From: an uncultured Lachnospiraceae bacterium
Lineage (GTDB): Bacteria; Bacillota; Clostridia; Lachnospirales; Lachnospiraceae
Direction: 5' to 3'
DNA length: 64,000 bases
NCBI GenBank assembly: GCA_949472775.1
Contig: CASWVG010000001.1
Span: 62,001-126,000, forward strand
Position 1 is the first letter of the stretch. Each line of letters opens with the position of its first letter. Made by a program: the position numbers and the translations under genes. Shown piece after piece: positions 18,830 to 28,544 of this stretch. The notes beneath the pieces were generated by a model. That model was not told the DNA's origin. It worked only from the letters and a program-made list of their open reading frames with translations, and did not search any database.

Positions 18830-20470
18830 TCATCGGTCATACCCGGAAATCTCAGCAACCGCCACAGCAGATTTCCTCCGCCAGCGTCCCATATGCCACA
18901 AAATCGCCGCAACCGCGCCAGCCAGAGCGCCGAGCAGTGCGCTTCCCACGTAATAGCGCGCCGTCTCCAGCTTCACGGCATTTCCCGACACGATCTGCAT
19001 AGGCGTTTGGGCATCCTGGTAATTCATGACCCGGTATCCGTCATACGCCGGATCGTCCTCACTCTCCAGATAGACGGATGTCTCATCCTGCGCGTCCGTG
19101 TAGAACCGCTGCACTACATAGCCCTTGGGCTCTCTGTACAGAAGACCGCAGAGAAGAAGTCCCAAAACAGCCCCGGCCGCCACGCCGGCATACATTTTTC
19201 CTTTATGCCTCCTCCATACTGCGCATACAGCCGCCAGAAACGTGTCCGGCAACTTTGCCAGCGGAATGGTTACCTCGCGCCACCGCTGCGGAATGCGTGA
19301 CGACAGCCCATACTCTGCCATGCCCTCCCTCTGGAGAAACAGAAACTCTCCCAGAAAAAGCAAGGTAATGTTCTTAAAGGAACTGTTAAACAGAAGCTGC
19401 TCCGTCCACCCAGCCGCCAGGAAGCATGCCAGAATCACCAGCTCCCTCGTGCGTTGTTTACGCGTATCATAAAAAAGCAGTGCAAAATATCCGAGCATGA
19501 TCACCATCGTAAAGACCAGACCATAGTTGATGCAGCACCAGATATAGGAACAGTCCATGTTCATAGAAGAACTGACAATCTGGGACACATCCGTCCCAAA
19601 CAGACTTGTGTACCCCGATTTCAAAAACTGCTCCGCCAGCCAGATTCTGGTATTCAGCAGATTATTTAATTTATGCGTCCATATGCCAATCAAAGGCATC
19701 CCAAATACGTAAATCAGCGAGAAATAGTCATACAGGAAAAACGGCAGCACAAAGGAAAGCAGCAGGCAGACGGGCAGCACCAGATTTACCAGCAGTTTTT
19801 CTGCAAAGCAGAATCTGGGACGGAATTTCACATAGAGGCCGCCCATCAGCAAAACCGCCACCATGCCGAACCCCGTATAACTGATGGAATAGAAAAATAC
19901 CAGAAAATTCCCTGCCATGAGAAGCAGATACTGCTTAAAGCCATATGCTTTTTCCAGTTCATATATAATCAGCGCACAGAGCATCAGATACGTGATATGC
20001 AGAATGTTTGGATGGGTAAAACCCAGGCTCCAACGGAAAATATGCCCCATTCCCAGCTTCGCGTGCACCCGGTAAACCGTATGTTCCAGGCGGAAAAAGG
20101 AAAATACCGTGAGCGCGACGGCACAGGCTGTCCACACCCAGACAGCCAGATGGAGTATCTTTTTTAACGAAATCCCCTTCATTCCGAGCACGGTAAATAC
20201 CACAAAAAAAATGGCAATCTGCCGCGATTCATAGTAGACCACCGCCGCCAGAGCCAGACCTACAATCTGTAAAACTACCTGTATTTTTGTGTAGGACGTC
20301 AGAAGAATTTTCAGAAAACCCAGAGCAAGCGCCGGCACAACAAGCAGATAAAAAAACTTCTGGCCCTCGTAAAACCCAAGCCCCTTCGCCAGCGACAGGA
20401 GGATGAAAAAGCCGTAGTAACATGCCTCCTGTATGCCGATCGTTTTTTCGTATTGTTTCATGCGCCCCAT
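18830..20470 (-). CDS. Wzy-like O-antigen/polysaccharide polymerase with extra C-terminal two-helix domain
   Basis: A 546-residue membrane protein. The first 390 residues or so contain about ten helices and an O-antigen polymerase look: HIFRWSLGFTHPNILHITYLML, and the outer loop LNTRIWLAEQFLKSGYTSLFGTD before CSYIWCCINYGLVF. It would join repeat units on the outer face of the membrane. The last 150 residues add a second module: a helix (GVAAGAVLGLLLCGLLY), about 70 extracytoplasmic residues, and another helix (YYVGSALLGALAGAVAAIL) with a basic tail, reminiscent of Wzz-type topology. The ATG at 20470 has GGAGG 5 nt upstream; the frame is open to 20524. Confidence 0.8.
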   Translation of the reverse strand: MGRMKQYEKTIGIQEACYYGFFILLSLAKGLGFYEGQKFFYLLVVPALALGFLKILLTSYTKIQVVLQIVGLALAAVVYYESRQIAIFFVVFTVLGMKGISLKKILHLAVWVWTACAVALTVFSFFRLEHTVYRVHAKLGMGHIFRWSLGFTHPNILHITYLMLCALIIYELEKAYGFKQYLLLMAGNFLVFFYSISYTGFGMVAVLLMGGLYVKFRPRFCFAEKLLVNLVLPVCLLLSFVLPFFLYDYFSLIYVFGMPLIGIWTHKLNNLLNTRIWLAEQFLKSGYTSLFGTDVSQIVSSSMNMDCSYIWCCINYGLVFTMVIMLGYFALLFYDTRKQRTRELVILACFLAAGWTEQLLFNSSFKNITLLFLGEFLFLQREGMAEYGLSSRIPQRWREVTIPLAKLPDTFLAAVCAVWRRHKGKMYAGVAAGAVLGLLLCGLLYREPKGYVVQRFYTDAQDETSVYLESEDDPAYDGYRVMNYQDAQTPMQIVSGNAVKLETARYYVGSALLGALAGAVAAILWHMGRWRRKSAVAVAEISGYDR

Positions 20471-20548
20471 CATTACCTCCATGTCAGAGTCCCGAATCTC
20501 GCCGCCAGACCACCGTCTGGCCATCCCTGTATTCTATGTCCGGCCCGC

Positions 20549-21697
20549 TCACAGCACCTCGAGCGCCGGGCCAAGAGACCACGGATATGCACCGTAACAC
20601 TGCGGATACTGTGAAAACCCCTCACACTCCCCGGAACAGCGGTACACCCGGCCATCCCTGACAGACCGCTCCAGCGCATGCCTTCCCGCCTCGAAAGCCT
20701 TCTCATATGTTCCGCCCGCAAGAATACCGCTTTCCATTCCGCTCTTTAATCCGGTACAGATCATCCCTGTCGCAGAGGTATCCGCAGGCCCGTCCAGAGC
20801 TTCAAGCTGCCAGGAGAAAAAACCGTCCGGCCTCTGCCATGCAATCGCCGCATCCGCAAGCGCAGTACAGGGTCCGGCAAGCCTCTCCCTGCCATACCCG
20901 GAAACCATACAGCCCGCCATGCCCCGGAGCAGCCATCCCACAGCCCTTCCCCAGCCGATAATCCCGTACTTACAGCCGTCCGTCATATCGTAGCCATGGT
21001 AAGGAAGCCCTGTTTTCCCGTCCATGCCGTAGGAGAGAAAATTCACGATCTGCAAAACCGCCAGTTCTTTATATTCCTGCCTGTCAAAAACCTCACCGTA
21101 TTGATAGAGAAAAGGACATGCCAGACCGATCCCGTCAACGAAAACTGTCTTCTCCCCGCCAGCCGGGCGGTAGAGAAAACTTCCCGCCCCGTCTCTGGGC
21201 TGATCCGCGCCATAGAAAGCCATCCTGTCTACCCCGGTTTTAAGCTGTTCTTCGGAAATACTCTCCCCGAAATCCGCCTTCTTGTCCCGCACACACCGGT
21301 ACATATTTAACAGTGTTTCTCCGGCAAGCAGATCATCCACATATATAAGGGGCATACCCTTTTTCAGCCATCTGTCAAAATATGCCACGAGCGAGCGTTC
21401 TATCCCGGCAGTTACCTGTCCGGTATGCCAGAGTTTCGCATCGTCTCCCGGTCTCTGCCCCGCATTGTCCGGAAGCGCTGCACCTACCCTATCCTTCACA
21501 GCCGCCGCGCTCTCCTCCCTGCACGCCCACAGACCTGCCGCCAGAAGCCCGGTCGGCCAGAAAATCAGGTCTTCCCCCGGCGTCTTGCGCTGCAGAAGCA
21601 GTCGCTTCGCCAGATCCCTGCCCTTTTCCTGCCACCCGCGGACACCGTACTCCATCAGCTCTTTACAAGCATTCTCGATCAGAGGAATCTTATTCAT
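20549..21697 (-). CDS. GH88/GH105-like glycoside hydrolase (unsaturated uronyl hydrolase-like)
   Basis: A 382-residue alpha/alpha-barrel protein similar to YteR/YesR unsaturated rhamnogalacturonyl hydrolases: TVFVDGIGLACPFLYQY with the expected acidic active-site residue, YDMTDGCKYGIIGWGRAVGWLLRGMAG, and DTSATGMICTGLKSGME. No signal peptide is present, so a cytoplasmic location is expected. That is odd for an enzyme placed between the Wzx and Wzy genes. It may trim or recycle misassembled glycan, or act on a uronic-acid-containing oligosaccharide. The ATG at 21697 with GGGAGG 5 nt upstream is preferred over the frame opening at 21793, which overlaps the flippase gene. Catalytic competence is not certain. 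Confidence 0.78.
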   Translation of the reverse strand: MNKIPLIENACKELMEYGVRGWQEKGRDLAKRLLLQRKTPGEDLIFWPTGLLAAGLWACREESAAAVKDRVGAALPDNAGQRPGDDAKLWHTGQVTAGIERSLVAYFDRWLKKGMPLIYVDDLLAGETLLNMYRCVRDKKADFGESISEEQLKTGVDRMAFYGADQPRDGAGSFLYRPAGGEKTVFVDGIGLACPFLYQYGEVFDRQEYKELAVLQIVNFLSYGMDGKTGLPYHGYDMTDGCKYGIIGWGRAVGWLLRGMAGCMVSGYGRERLAGPCTALADAAIAWQRPDGFFSWQLEALDGPADTSATGMICTGLKSGMESGILAGGTYEKAFEAGRHALERSVRDGRVYRCSGECEGFSQYPQCYGAYPWSLGPALEVL

Positions 21698-21747
21698 CCG
21701 TACCTCCCAGATTTCCGCATCGTAAAATTTTAGTTTGCGGAAGCTTC

Positions 21748-23286
21748 TCACTCTTTCCCCAATGCGGGAATCCTCGCCGCCACTGCTTTCCACAGGTAGG
21801 AAAACTCCTCTGTCCTGTGGAATACCGCCAGAAAGACCAGATTATAAAGCAGCGTGATCAAAATAACCATCAGGGCGAAGGTAAGGATCGTAACCTCCCC
21901 CATGACCACATGGCGGACCGGCGTAATCACCGCCCCCACCGCCAGAATCACCCCGATATATTTCAGGGAATCCTTAAAATAGGCTCCTGCTTTTTTGTCA
22001 AAACAGACCCGGTAGATAATCCCCGGGCGGATCAGATTAGCAAGGATACCGGACACTAATGTCCCCACATAGACGCCCGTCACGCCAATCTTTATCACCA
22101 GCGCGATCGAAACCACCAGATTGACGGCCCCCTGTATCAACGGCAGAAACCTGTCCTGTTCGAAAAGCCCCGACGCGATCTTGAAATTGAGAAGCACCGT
22201 GCGCCCGCCTTTCAGATAAAAGTCCATCACCAGAAGTGTCACCGTCACCTGCGGCAGCGTCCAGCTCATATCCCGCAGCCAGACCCCGCCGATAAAGGGG
22301 GAGAGCAGATGAAAGAAGCCCACCGCACCAAAGCCGAAAAGCCAGCAGGCAAAAAAACGGTACACCTTAAAGAGAAGATACTGACGCTCTCTCGACTCCG
22401 TGGCTACCACATTGCCGAAACCCGAAATCACGGAGTCAAAGATAATATTTACGAAGTTACCCACATAGGTGATGATGTACACATAGTTGCCCACTATGGC
22501 CGAGGTATCCACGTTGACAAAGGAAGAAATCACAAGGATATCCGTCTGCAGTCTTGCCACATCACCGACCTTATGGCAGATCAGCGCCTTCGTTTTCGTG
22601 GCCACCACCTGGGTCTCCTGCGCTGTCAGTTTCTTCACATCTTTATCCCGCAGATAGGGATAAACCCTGTCCAGATAGACTGTCACAAAAATTTTCTGTA
22701 AAAGCTCCACCACAGACTGCGCCAGCAGATAAAAAAGGAAATTGCGAAACAGCAGCAGAACGGTAATCTGCACCGTGGCCGTCGCAATCTTTGTCAATGT
22801 GTTGATATTGGTCTGGATATAGTTTTTCTGCTCCGCATTCGCCAGGCTGTATTTGTAGGCGACAAAATAGCTGATCACCGTGTTAAACAGAAACAGGTAG
22901 TAGTAGAGTGTCAGCTCTTTCACGGTCAGATTGCCGGGGTTTTTCAGAATATACTTCAAAAACGGGGAAATGGCGATTCCCAGAACCGCGATGACGCCCG
23001 CAATCGTCAGATACGCCTTTTTGTAGAAGCGCATGTAGGACTTGATCTTCTCAGTATCGTGCTCCGCCACCGGCTTGTAAAGACTGTAATTTAAGGCTGT
23101 GCCGATTCCCAGTTCCGCCAGGGACAGAACGCTTAAAACGTTCGTATATGTCTCGTTTACCCCCGAGAATGTCCTTCCCAGCACATCGATAAACACCGTC
23201 CGCTGGATAAAATTCACCAGCAGGATCACCAGATTGCTGATATATCCGAATATGATATTTTTCCCGGCTTTCTGTATTCTGCCCAT
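21748..23286 (-). CDS. Wzx-type polysaccharide flippase (MOP superfamily)
   Basis: A 512-residue protein with about 12-14 membrane helices. The start RIQKAGKNIIFGYISNLVILLVNFIQRTVFIDVLG and the downstream LSVLSLAELGIGTALNYSLYKP are characteristic of Firmicutes polysaccharide flippases. It should move undecaprenyl-diphosphate repeat units to the outer leaflet for the adjacent Wzy polymerase. AAAGGA precedes the ATG. It follows the pyruvyltransferase gene and is the only Wzx-type flippase in the window. Confidence 0.93.
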   Translation of the reverse strand: MGRIQKAGKNIIFGYISNLVILLVNFIQRTVFIDVLGRTFSGVNETYTNVLSVLSLAELGIGTALNYSLYKPVAEHDTEKIKSYMRFYKKAYLTIAGVIAVLGIAISPFLKYILKNPGNLTVKELTLYYYLFLFNTVISYFVAYKYSLANAEQKNYIQTNINTLTKIATATVQITVLLLFRNFLFYLLAQSVVELLQKIFVTVYLDRVYPYLRDKDVKKLTAQETQVVATKTKALICHKVGDVARLQTDILVISSFVNVDTSAIVGNYVYIITYVGNFVNIIFDSVISGFGNVVATESRERQYLLFKVYRFFACWLFGFGAVGFFHLLSPFIGGVWLRDMSWTLPQVTVTLLVMDFYLKGGRTVLLNFKIASGLFEQDRFLPLIQGAVNLVVSIALVIKIGVTGVYVGTLVSGILANLIRPGIIYRVCFDKKAGAYFKDSLKYIGVILAVGAVITPVRHVVMGEVTILTFALMVILITLLYNLVFLAVFHRTEEFSYLWKAVAARIPALGKE

Positions 23287-23394
23287 GTTCCTTTACCCTC
23301 AGGCCGTCTTCCGAAGCTTCTTTGGTTTCACGCCGTTTCCCTGCCACTCCGGATCGTCATGCCGCTTCCATGCAGTCCGTAGCTTATATCCCGT

Positions 23395-24600
23395 TTATTG
23401 CTCCGCCCTGCTCTCATGCAGTTCCCTCCACAGCCTGCGGATCTCATCCCCCGCCCGGGCTGCCTTTTTGCAGTAGTCCGGCATAACTTTCTGCAATTGT
23501 GCCCTGATTTCGCCCTCTCTCTCCATCATCCACTCAAATGCGCCGATCAGTTCCTCGGGGTTTGAAAGGGTCTGTACGGGCAGCACATATTTCTCCCATG
23601 TGCCAAAGATATCCTGCGCAATCCCCTTCGCCTTCACGGAATAGCCCACCACCAATGTGGGAACCATGGACGAGTATGCCGCAATGGTCGCGTGTGTCCT
23701 CGCCCCGATAAATGCCCGGCATCTGGAAATCACATATTTAAGCTTCTGGCAGGACATATCCTCGAACTTCACAACCCGGTCATTCCCCTGGTAAACGCCG
23801 TAAAGTTCATGTATGGTCAGTCTGTCGTCATTGTTCTTCCAAATGACATGGGGAACCAGGGCGATATGGCAGTCCGTGGTCTCCAGAATATGATCAATCA
23901 GCTTCCTGTAATTCATAATGGTAATGCCGCTTTTTTCCTCATATTTGAGAATCATCGGGCTGATATTGATGCCGATGGTATTCCCCTCGCTGAATCCGAA
24001 GGGAAGTTTCGTCCTCTCCGGCTCCAGGGCAAAGGCTGGATCGGGAAACTGCTTCACGTTCTCCGTCACCCCGGCTGCCGCGAGCGCCTCCGTCGTGATG
24101 GATTCCCTCGGCGTAATCAGCGCGTACCGTTTCATATCCTCCACCACTTCGGGCTTTTCCAGAAGTTCCGGCTCAAGGGAGCAGCCCCAGAGAACCGTCT
24201 TCGCCCCCGCTCTGTTAAACGCGCTGTTTGCGGTGATCGCCTCTCTCATGGAGAGCTCGTAGCAGTACATATCCCCGCCGATGGAGAGATAGAGCGGCGC
24301 CAGATTCCTGCCCATCACCTCGCGGAAGCGATAGCGCATAAAGGACTCTGGATCGTGAAAAACCTTCCGCCAGACATAGTACCACACATGTGCCCAAAAA
24401 TGCTCTGCGATCTTGCGCTCCTGTAAAATATCGCAGAGAGGTTCCACCGAGTAGTGTCTGTCCTCCTGCTCGCTGTTGGTCACAAGGAGCCTGGGGATTT
24501 CTCCTAACATATGACAGGTGCTGTTGACAATCGCCTCACAGCCGTGATTGCCACTGCCACCATGTAAATACATCACAATTTTGTCGTTGCCGTATTCCAT
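23395..24600 (-). CDS. Polysaccharide pyruvyl transferase family protein
   Basis: A 401-residue CsaB-type enzyme: YLHGGSGNHGCEAIVNSTCHML at the N-terminus, LSIGGDMYCY near residue 105, TPRESITTEAL, and the C-terminal CRAFIGARTHATIAAYSSMVPTLVVGYSVKAKG carrying the conserved arginine and histidine of the GT-B-like fold. It would add a pyruvate ketal from phosphoenolpyruvate to a sugar of the repeat unit, giving a negative charge. The ATG at 24600 has AAAGG 7 nt upstream and fits the family start; the frame is open to 24654. A strong promoter lies 130 bp upstream (24733-24761). Confidence 0.9.
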   Translation of the reverse strand: MEYGNDKIVMYLHGGSGNHGCEAIVNSTCHMLGEIPRLLVTNSEQEDRHYSVEPLCDILQERKIAEHFWAHVWYYVWRKVFHDPESFMRYRFREVMGRNLAPLYLSIGGDMYCYELSMREAITANSAFNRAGAKTVLWGCSLEPELLEKPEVVEDMKRYALITPRESITTEALAAAGVTENVKQFPDPAFALEPERTKLPFGFSEGNTIGINISPMILKYEEKSGITIMNYRKLIDHILETTDCHIALVPHVIWKNNDDRLTIHELYGVYQGNDRVVKFEDMSCQKLKYVISRCRAFIGARTHATIAAYSSMVPTLVVGYSVKAKGIAQDIFGTWEKYVLPVQTLSNPEELIGAFEWMMEREGEIRAQLQKVMPDYCKKAARAGDEIRRLWRELHESRAEQ

Positions 24601-24732
24601 ATAAATACCTTTCCAAAACTTCGCATCTAAACAGTGCAGGCTTCGCCCTATCATCCGTTAATCTGGCAAAATCGCCTGCAAGCAGCCTTTTTGCCATCTT
24701 ACCGTCTGGCACTGCTCATTGCCATCGCGAAG
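24601..24732 (-). other. Structured 5' leader of the pyruvyltransferase transcript
   Basis: About 125 nt between the predicted transcription start and the ATG at 24600 contain several complementary segments: GGCAAAA with TTTTGCC (stem around 24664-24695), TGCAGGC with GCCTGCA farther downstream, CAGTGC with GCACTG, and CTTCGC with GCGAAG. Some of these overlap and could form alternative folds. No known riboswitch class was recognised and there is no coding region. It could be an unnamed regulatory leader or only an untranslated spacer. Confidence 0.35.
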
Positions 24733-24761
24733 ATTATACCATCATTTCCCTTTTATATCAA
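24733..24761 (-). promoter_or_regulatory. Sigma-A-type promoter before the pyruvyltransferase gene
   Basis: On the minus strand TTGATA (24761-24756) is separated by exactly 17 nt from a perfect TATAAT (24738-24733). The -35 box overlaps the stop codon of the upstream fucosyltransferase gene. The predicted start of transcription is near 24726. This would allow separate expression of the pyruvyltransferase, Wzx, hydrolase and Wzy genes within the longer unit. Confidence 0.65.
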
Positions 24762-25669
24762 ATGACCGCTCCATCCGGGGTGACGAGGGTCCAGCCTTCC
24801 CACAGTTTTTTCATCTGTTTCGGGACGCAGGTCTGTGTATTTTTGTGAATGGACGGCCGCAGCATGATCTTATCGGGGTTTCCGTTAAGACGCGCCCCCC
24901 AGAAGCTGAATGTGCTGTTGGCGCATATATTGTGCTTACAGCAGCTCATCAGCAGCATATCATAAAAACTGTTCTCTCCCCTGTTCCAGTCCACAATGCG
25001 AAATTCTCCGCCGGAAAAATGTGCCCGCACATAGTCCGCATCATCCGAAAACACATAGAAAACCGCGTCGGGACACTTCTCTTTTATATAATTGACACAA
25101 CTGTCATAATAAGCTTCCGTACAGATGCCGCCAAACATGGCAGCGTTCACCGCATCCAGATAATCCCCCCTGCGGACATGGATACTGACGGAAGGCTGAT
25201 CCGCCATTTCCGCAATAACCTCCTCGTTTCTTGCGTCACCGCTCCCGGGGAAACGGATCTCCTCCCTAAGTCTGTCCAGAATATCCGCATAGTACGCCTC
25301 GCATGCCCAATACCCGGCCAGATACCGGTTCTGCCACGAGAAAATCTGCGGATGATACATCTCCGATTCCTCAAACAGGCGACTCTTTTCCGGCATAAGC
25401 CTCTTTTTCACTTTTTCCGCCAGCCCCGCCTGTTCCTCATAAGCTCTCCCGAGAAGCGCACGCACCTCCTGTGCGGAGGCCGTCTGTAACGGCATCCCCT
25501 CAAAATCAGAAAGCGCATACTTTCTGGGTGCCGCTGCCTCCTCCTGTGATTTTTGTGAAAACCATGAGAGGTCCAGCTTCGCCTCCACACCCAGACTCTG
25601 AAATTTTCTAAACAGCGCGTACTGCTGCAACTGATTGCCCAGCCCGCCCATGACCCTTATAATAATCAT
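24758..25669 (-). CDS. GT11 alpha-1,2-fucosyltransferase
   Basis: A 303-residue GT11 enzyme: MIIIRVMGGLGNQLQQYALFRKF at the N-terminus, SIHVRRGDYLDAV (the HxRRGDY motif that binds GDP-fucose) near residue 165, FYVFSDDADYVRAHF, and CCKHNICANSTFSFWGARLN. It should transfer fucose in alpha-1,2 linkage to a galactose-type acceptor, producing an H-antigen-like epitope. No GDP-fucose synthesis genes are in the window. A second typical GT11 is at 39160-40116 and an atypical one at 36142-37239. Confidence 0.92.
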   Translation of the reverse strand: MIIIRVMGGLGNQLQQYALFRKFQSLGVEAKLDLSWFSQKSQEEAAAPRKYALSDFEGMPLQTASAQEVRALLGRAYEEQAGLAEKVKKRLMPEKSRLFEESEMYHPQIFSWQNRYLAGYWACEAYYADILDRLREEIRFPGSGDARNEEVIAEMADQPSVSIHVRRGDYLDAVNAAMFGGICTEAYYDSCVNYIKEKCPDAVFYVFSDDADYVRAHFSGGEFRIVDWNRGENSFYDMLLMSCCKHNICANSTFSFWGARLNGNPDKIMLRPSIHKNTQTCVPKQMKKLWEGWTLVTPDGAVI

Positions 25670-25805
25670 GCCTGTCTCCGTTCCTCTTTGCCGCCGCTTC
25701 CCTTTAGGGGCAGCTCGCCATACACTTCACATCCACTCCGGTTTTTGCCTCAATACATGACCAGTGTGAATTGTAACAATGACGCACTCACATTCCCCGG
25801 ATGGC

Positions 25806-26828
25806 TCACTTCCGGTCATAAATGCGAAGGATCAGCCGCAGCACCCGCAGCAGCACGCCGCCGGGATACATCATACCCATATACAGGAGCTGGTTGGATC
25901 GCTCCGTCACCGCGACCGGCGTATTCTGCAGCATTGTTCTGATTTTCTTCTCCCCGAAAATCGTCTGAATCCGTTTCCGGTAATCCTTTCCTGGCGCGCG
26001 CAGTTCATTCTTTATCACATACAGAAGCATATAGCAGTACTCGCGCGCTGCCGCGCCTGCGGCATCCGGCGCTTTTTTCTCCTCCGCCGTCCGCTTCACA
26101 GCCGCCATCAGCCGCTCCACACCCGCAAAAAGCCCCTCGTCATAGCCATGCACCAGCGACCCTTCCACATAGCGGTAATGGTAGTAGAACGCATCCTTCA
26201 TAATAACCACCCGGCTGCTTTCAAGCAGAGCCGGATACATCAGATTCGTATCATCCCCGAAGCGGAGACTGTAGTCATAATACACTTCGTTGCCCGCAAA
26301 AAGGGATTTTTCGCACAGCTTCATACAGCGGGACAGGGGAATGACTTTCCTCTCTTCCCCGATCAGCCTCGCCTTGATCTGCTCCCGCAGTCTCTCACCC
26401 TCGTAGATGCCGGGCGTGACGCCGTTTCTTACCTGCTCGGTCCCCCGCTGTTTCTCCACCAGATGATCGCAGCAGACGATCTCACCCGGCACGCCTGCCA
26501 GACGTTCTGCCATCTCGACAAGCGTCTCCGGCTCCAGATAATCGTCGCTGTCCACAAACATATAATACCCGCCGGACGCCGCTGCCATGCCTGCCGCGCA
26601 CGCCGCCGTGGGTCCGCCGTTCCTCTGGTGAATGACCTGTACCCTGGCATCCGCCTGCACGTACGCATCGCAGATCGCGCCGCTTCCATCCGTGGACTCA
26701 TCATCTACCAGAATGACCTCGATCCGCCGGTAAGTCTGTCCCAGAATGCTGTCCACGCATTCCCGCAGATACGCCTCTTTGTTGTACACCGGCACAATTA
26801 TGCTGATTAACGGATTTGTCCTCTTCAT
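25806..26828 (-). CDS. GT2 family glycosyltransferase
   Basis: A 340-residue GT-A inverting transferase: LISIIVPVYNKEAYLRECVDSIL, VDDESTDGSGAICDAY, HQRNGGPTAACAAGMAAASGGYYMFVDSDDYL with the donor-binding DSDD, then a helical C-terminal region. It resembles enzymes that add galactose, glucose or N-acetylhexosamine to cell-wall glycans. The ATG at 26828 with AGGGA upstream is preferred over the open frame to 26894. It is followed by the GT11 gene after about 135 bp and preceded by another GT2 gene of the same subtype. Confidence 0.9.
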   Translation of the reverse strand: MKRTNPLISIIVPVYNKEAYLRECVDSILGQTYRRIEVILVDDESTDGSGAICDAYVQADARVQVIHQRNGGPTAACAAGMAAASGGYYMFVDSDDYLEPETLVEMAERLAGVPGEIVCCDHLVEKQRGTEQVRNGVTPGIYEGERLREQIKARLIGEERKVIPLSRCMKLCEKSLFAGNEVYYDYSLRFGDDTNLMYPALLESSRVVIMKDAFYYHYRYVEGSLVHGYDEGLFAGVERLMAAVKRTAEEKKAPDAAGAAAREYCYMLLYVIKNELRAPGKDYRKRIQTIFGEKKIRTMLQNTPVAVTERSNQLLYMGMMYPGGVLLRVLRLILRIYDRK

Positions 26829-26980
26829 TCGCTTTCCCTGTTCCCTCTGTTTTTCTCCCCATTCTCTTTTGATGACAAACCGTGGAAGGGTCATCAGAAC
26901 ACGGTAATCACCCGCACGGTCCCATCCACTTTACATCTATCTCACATTGCCCTCGCGCAGTAGAAGCGCAGACCGGGCTG

Positions 26981-28021
26981 TTACAATTTCATGCAGTGAT
27001 ACAGCCACACATAGAGCCCTGGCAGACAGGCGTACAATCTCACCTTGATCCCATAGCCCGCGGGCAGGCACGGATAGCATGCCCTCTCTCCGACAATCCC
27101 CCTCAATTTTCTGTGGCACACCCGCAGATACGCCTTTGCCTTTCTGCGCTCTCTCCCGGGAAGCAGGGCGATCTTTCCCACCGTCAGCATGACCGCCACC
27201 ATGATCTGGGCGTCCGCCTGCACCGACAGGTCCGGCTCTCTTTTCACAATCAGTTCGCGCGCCATCTCCCAGCAGTAAATCTGGTCCATGTAGTCCGGCG
27301 TAAAAGGCCTTTGCATCGCACCGGCCGGGTTCTGGTAATACCCGTAACCGGGATAAGCCGTCTCCACAGCCTGTCTCATACGCGGCAGAAGCTCCACAAG
27401 AAACAGCATATCCTCACCGATCGTCAGTCCCTCCCGGAACCGCACCTGTCCGATCAGCTCCCTTCTGTAGAGCTTACTCCAGCAGCGGGTATTTCCCCGC
27501 AGAATATTCTCTTTTAAATAGCAGCCGCTGTCGTATATTTTCCCCGCATTCCCGCCTGTAAGCTCTTCCGGCATTTCTTCCCCGGTACGCAGCCGTTCCC
27601 ACTCTGCAGGCGACCCCCACGCGGCAAATCCACAGCCCGCCATATCGCTGTCCGTCCGCAGCAGCAATCTGTGCAGGCTCTTAAGCATCCCCGGACAAAG
27701 CCGGTCATCGGCATCCACGAACATAATATATGCCCCCTCCGCCTGCTCCAGTCCACGGTTCCTCGCCACCGAAACGCCCAGGTCGGGCAGCGTGATCACC
27801 CGCAGGCAGTCATGTTTCCCGCACAGCCGTTCACAGACCTCTGCCGTATTGTCCGTCGAGCCGTCATTTATGATGAGCACTTCCAGCGCTTCATAGTCCT
27901 GCGCCAGAATGCTGTCAATACATTCTTCCAGATAGGACGCCCCGTTGTGGACCGGGACGATCACGCTAATTTGATCCACTTGTTCGTCATGCTCCCTTTT
28001 ACTTTGATGAAATCGGCGCAT
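26981..28021 (-). CDS. GT2 family glycosyltransferase
   Basis: A 346-residue GT-A enzyme: [69 protein letters not shown] with the acidic DADD motif, and a C-terminal helical domain. The ATG at 28021 overlaps the upstream acetyltransferase gene by 23 bp and has only a weak GAGAGA site, consistent with translational coupling. The frame is open to 28066. Close in form to its neighbour at 25806-26828; donor unknown. Confidence 0.9.
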   Translation of the reverse strand: MRRFHQSKREHDEQVDQISVIVPVHNGASYLEECIDSILAQDYEALEVLIINDGSTDNTAEVCERLCGKHDCLRVITLPDLGVSVARNRGLEQAEGAYIMFVDADDRLCPGMLKSLHRLLLRTDSDMAGCGFAAWGSPAEWERLRTGEEMPEELTGGNAGKIYDSGCYLKENILRGNTRCWSKLYRRELIGQVRFREGLTIGEDMLFLVELLPRMRQAVETAYPGYGYYQNPAGAMQRPFTPDYMDQIYCWEMARELIVKREPDLSVQADAQIMVAVMLTVGKIALLPGRERRKAKAYLRVCHRKLRGIVGERACYPCLPAGYGIKVRLYACLPGLYVWLYHCMKL

Positions 28022-28544
28022 ACACTGTCTCTCTTTTCTGGTAACAGATTGTATGAGCCGGCACATCTTTGTTAATGACGCTTCCCGCCGCGATCACACA
28101 GTCGTCTCCGATATGCACATCTTTTAAGATAGTGCAGTTTGCGCCAATCCAGACGCGGTTTCCAATTGTAATTTCTCCGACCAGAAACTCCCCGCCCTGA
28201 TTTCTAAAATTATGGTCGTGGTCAACAATGACAACATTATTGCCAAATCTACAGTAATCCCCTATTTTGATATGCCCCATACACGTAATACAGCCGCCTA
28301 TCGCATAGATGACATGATTTCCTATCTCCAGTCTGCCATCGCCCGCACAGATAAAATGCATCCTGCCCCGGTTCTCGTTTCTCACACCGAAGCTCATATG
28401 TCCCTTCTTGGACAGTTCAAGATAGACGCGGTCAAATCCCTGTATCCAGGGCATCTTCAGCCGGGATCCGTAGCGGCACTTCCAATAAGCTATTTTAAAC
28501 AGACTTTTTAACGCTTTCAATTTCACATTCATTTTGCCAGGCAT
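27999..28544 (-). CDS. Hexapeptide-repeat O-acetyltransferase (WcaF/Maa-like)
   Basis: A 181-residue left-handed beta-helix acyltransferase: [42 protein letters not shown], then [44 protein letters not shown]. The DHDH segment supplies the likely catalytic histidine. It would acetylate a sugar hydroxyl in the cytoplasm from acetyl-CoA. The gene overlaps the GT4 gene by 16 bp and the GT2 gene by 23 bp, so the three are translationally linked and probably act on the same repeat unit. Confidence 0.9.
   Translation of the reverse strand: MPGKMNVKLKALKSLFKIAYWKCRYGSRLKMPWIQGFDRVYLELSKKGHMSFGVRNENRGRMHFICAGDGRLEIGNHVIYAIGGCITCMGHIKIGDYCRFGNNVVIVDHDHNFRNQGGEFLVGEITIGNRVWIGANCTILKDVHIGDDCVIAAGSVINKDVPAHTICYQKRETVYAPISSK

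Noticed and set aside
24664-24695. Hairpin after the fucosyltransferase gene as a terminator
   Set aside because: No T-run follows the stem and a promoter lies just upstream of it, so it is treated as leader structure.
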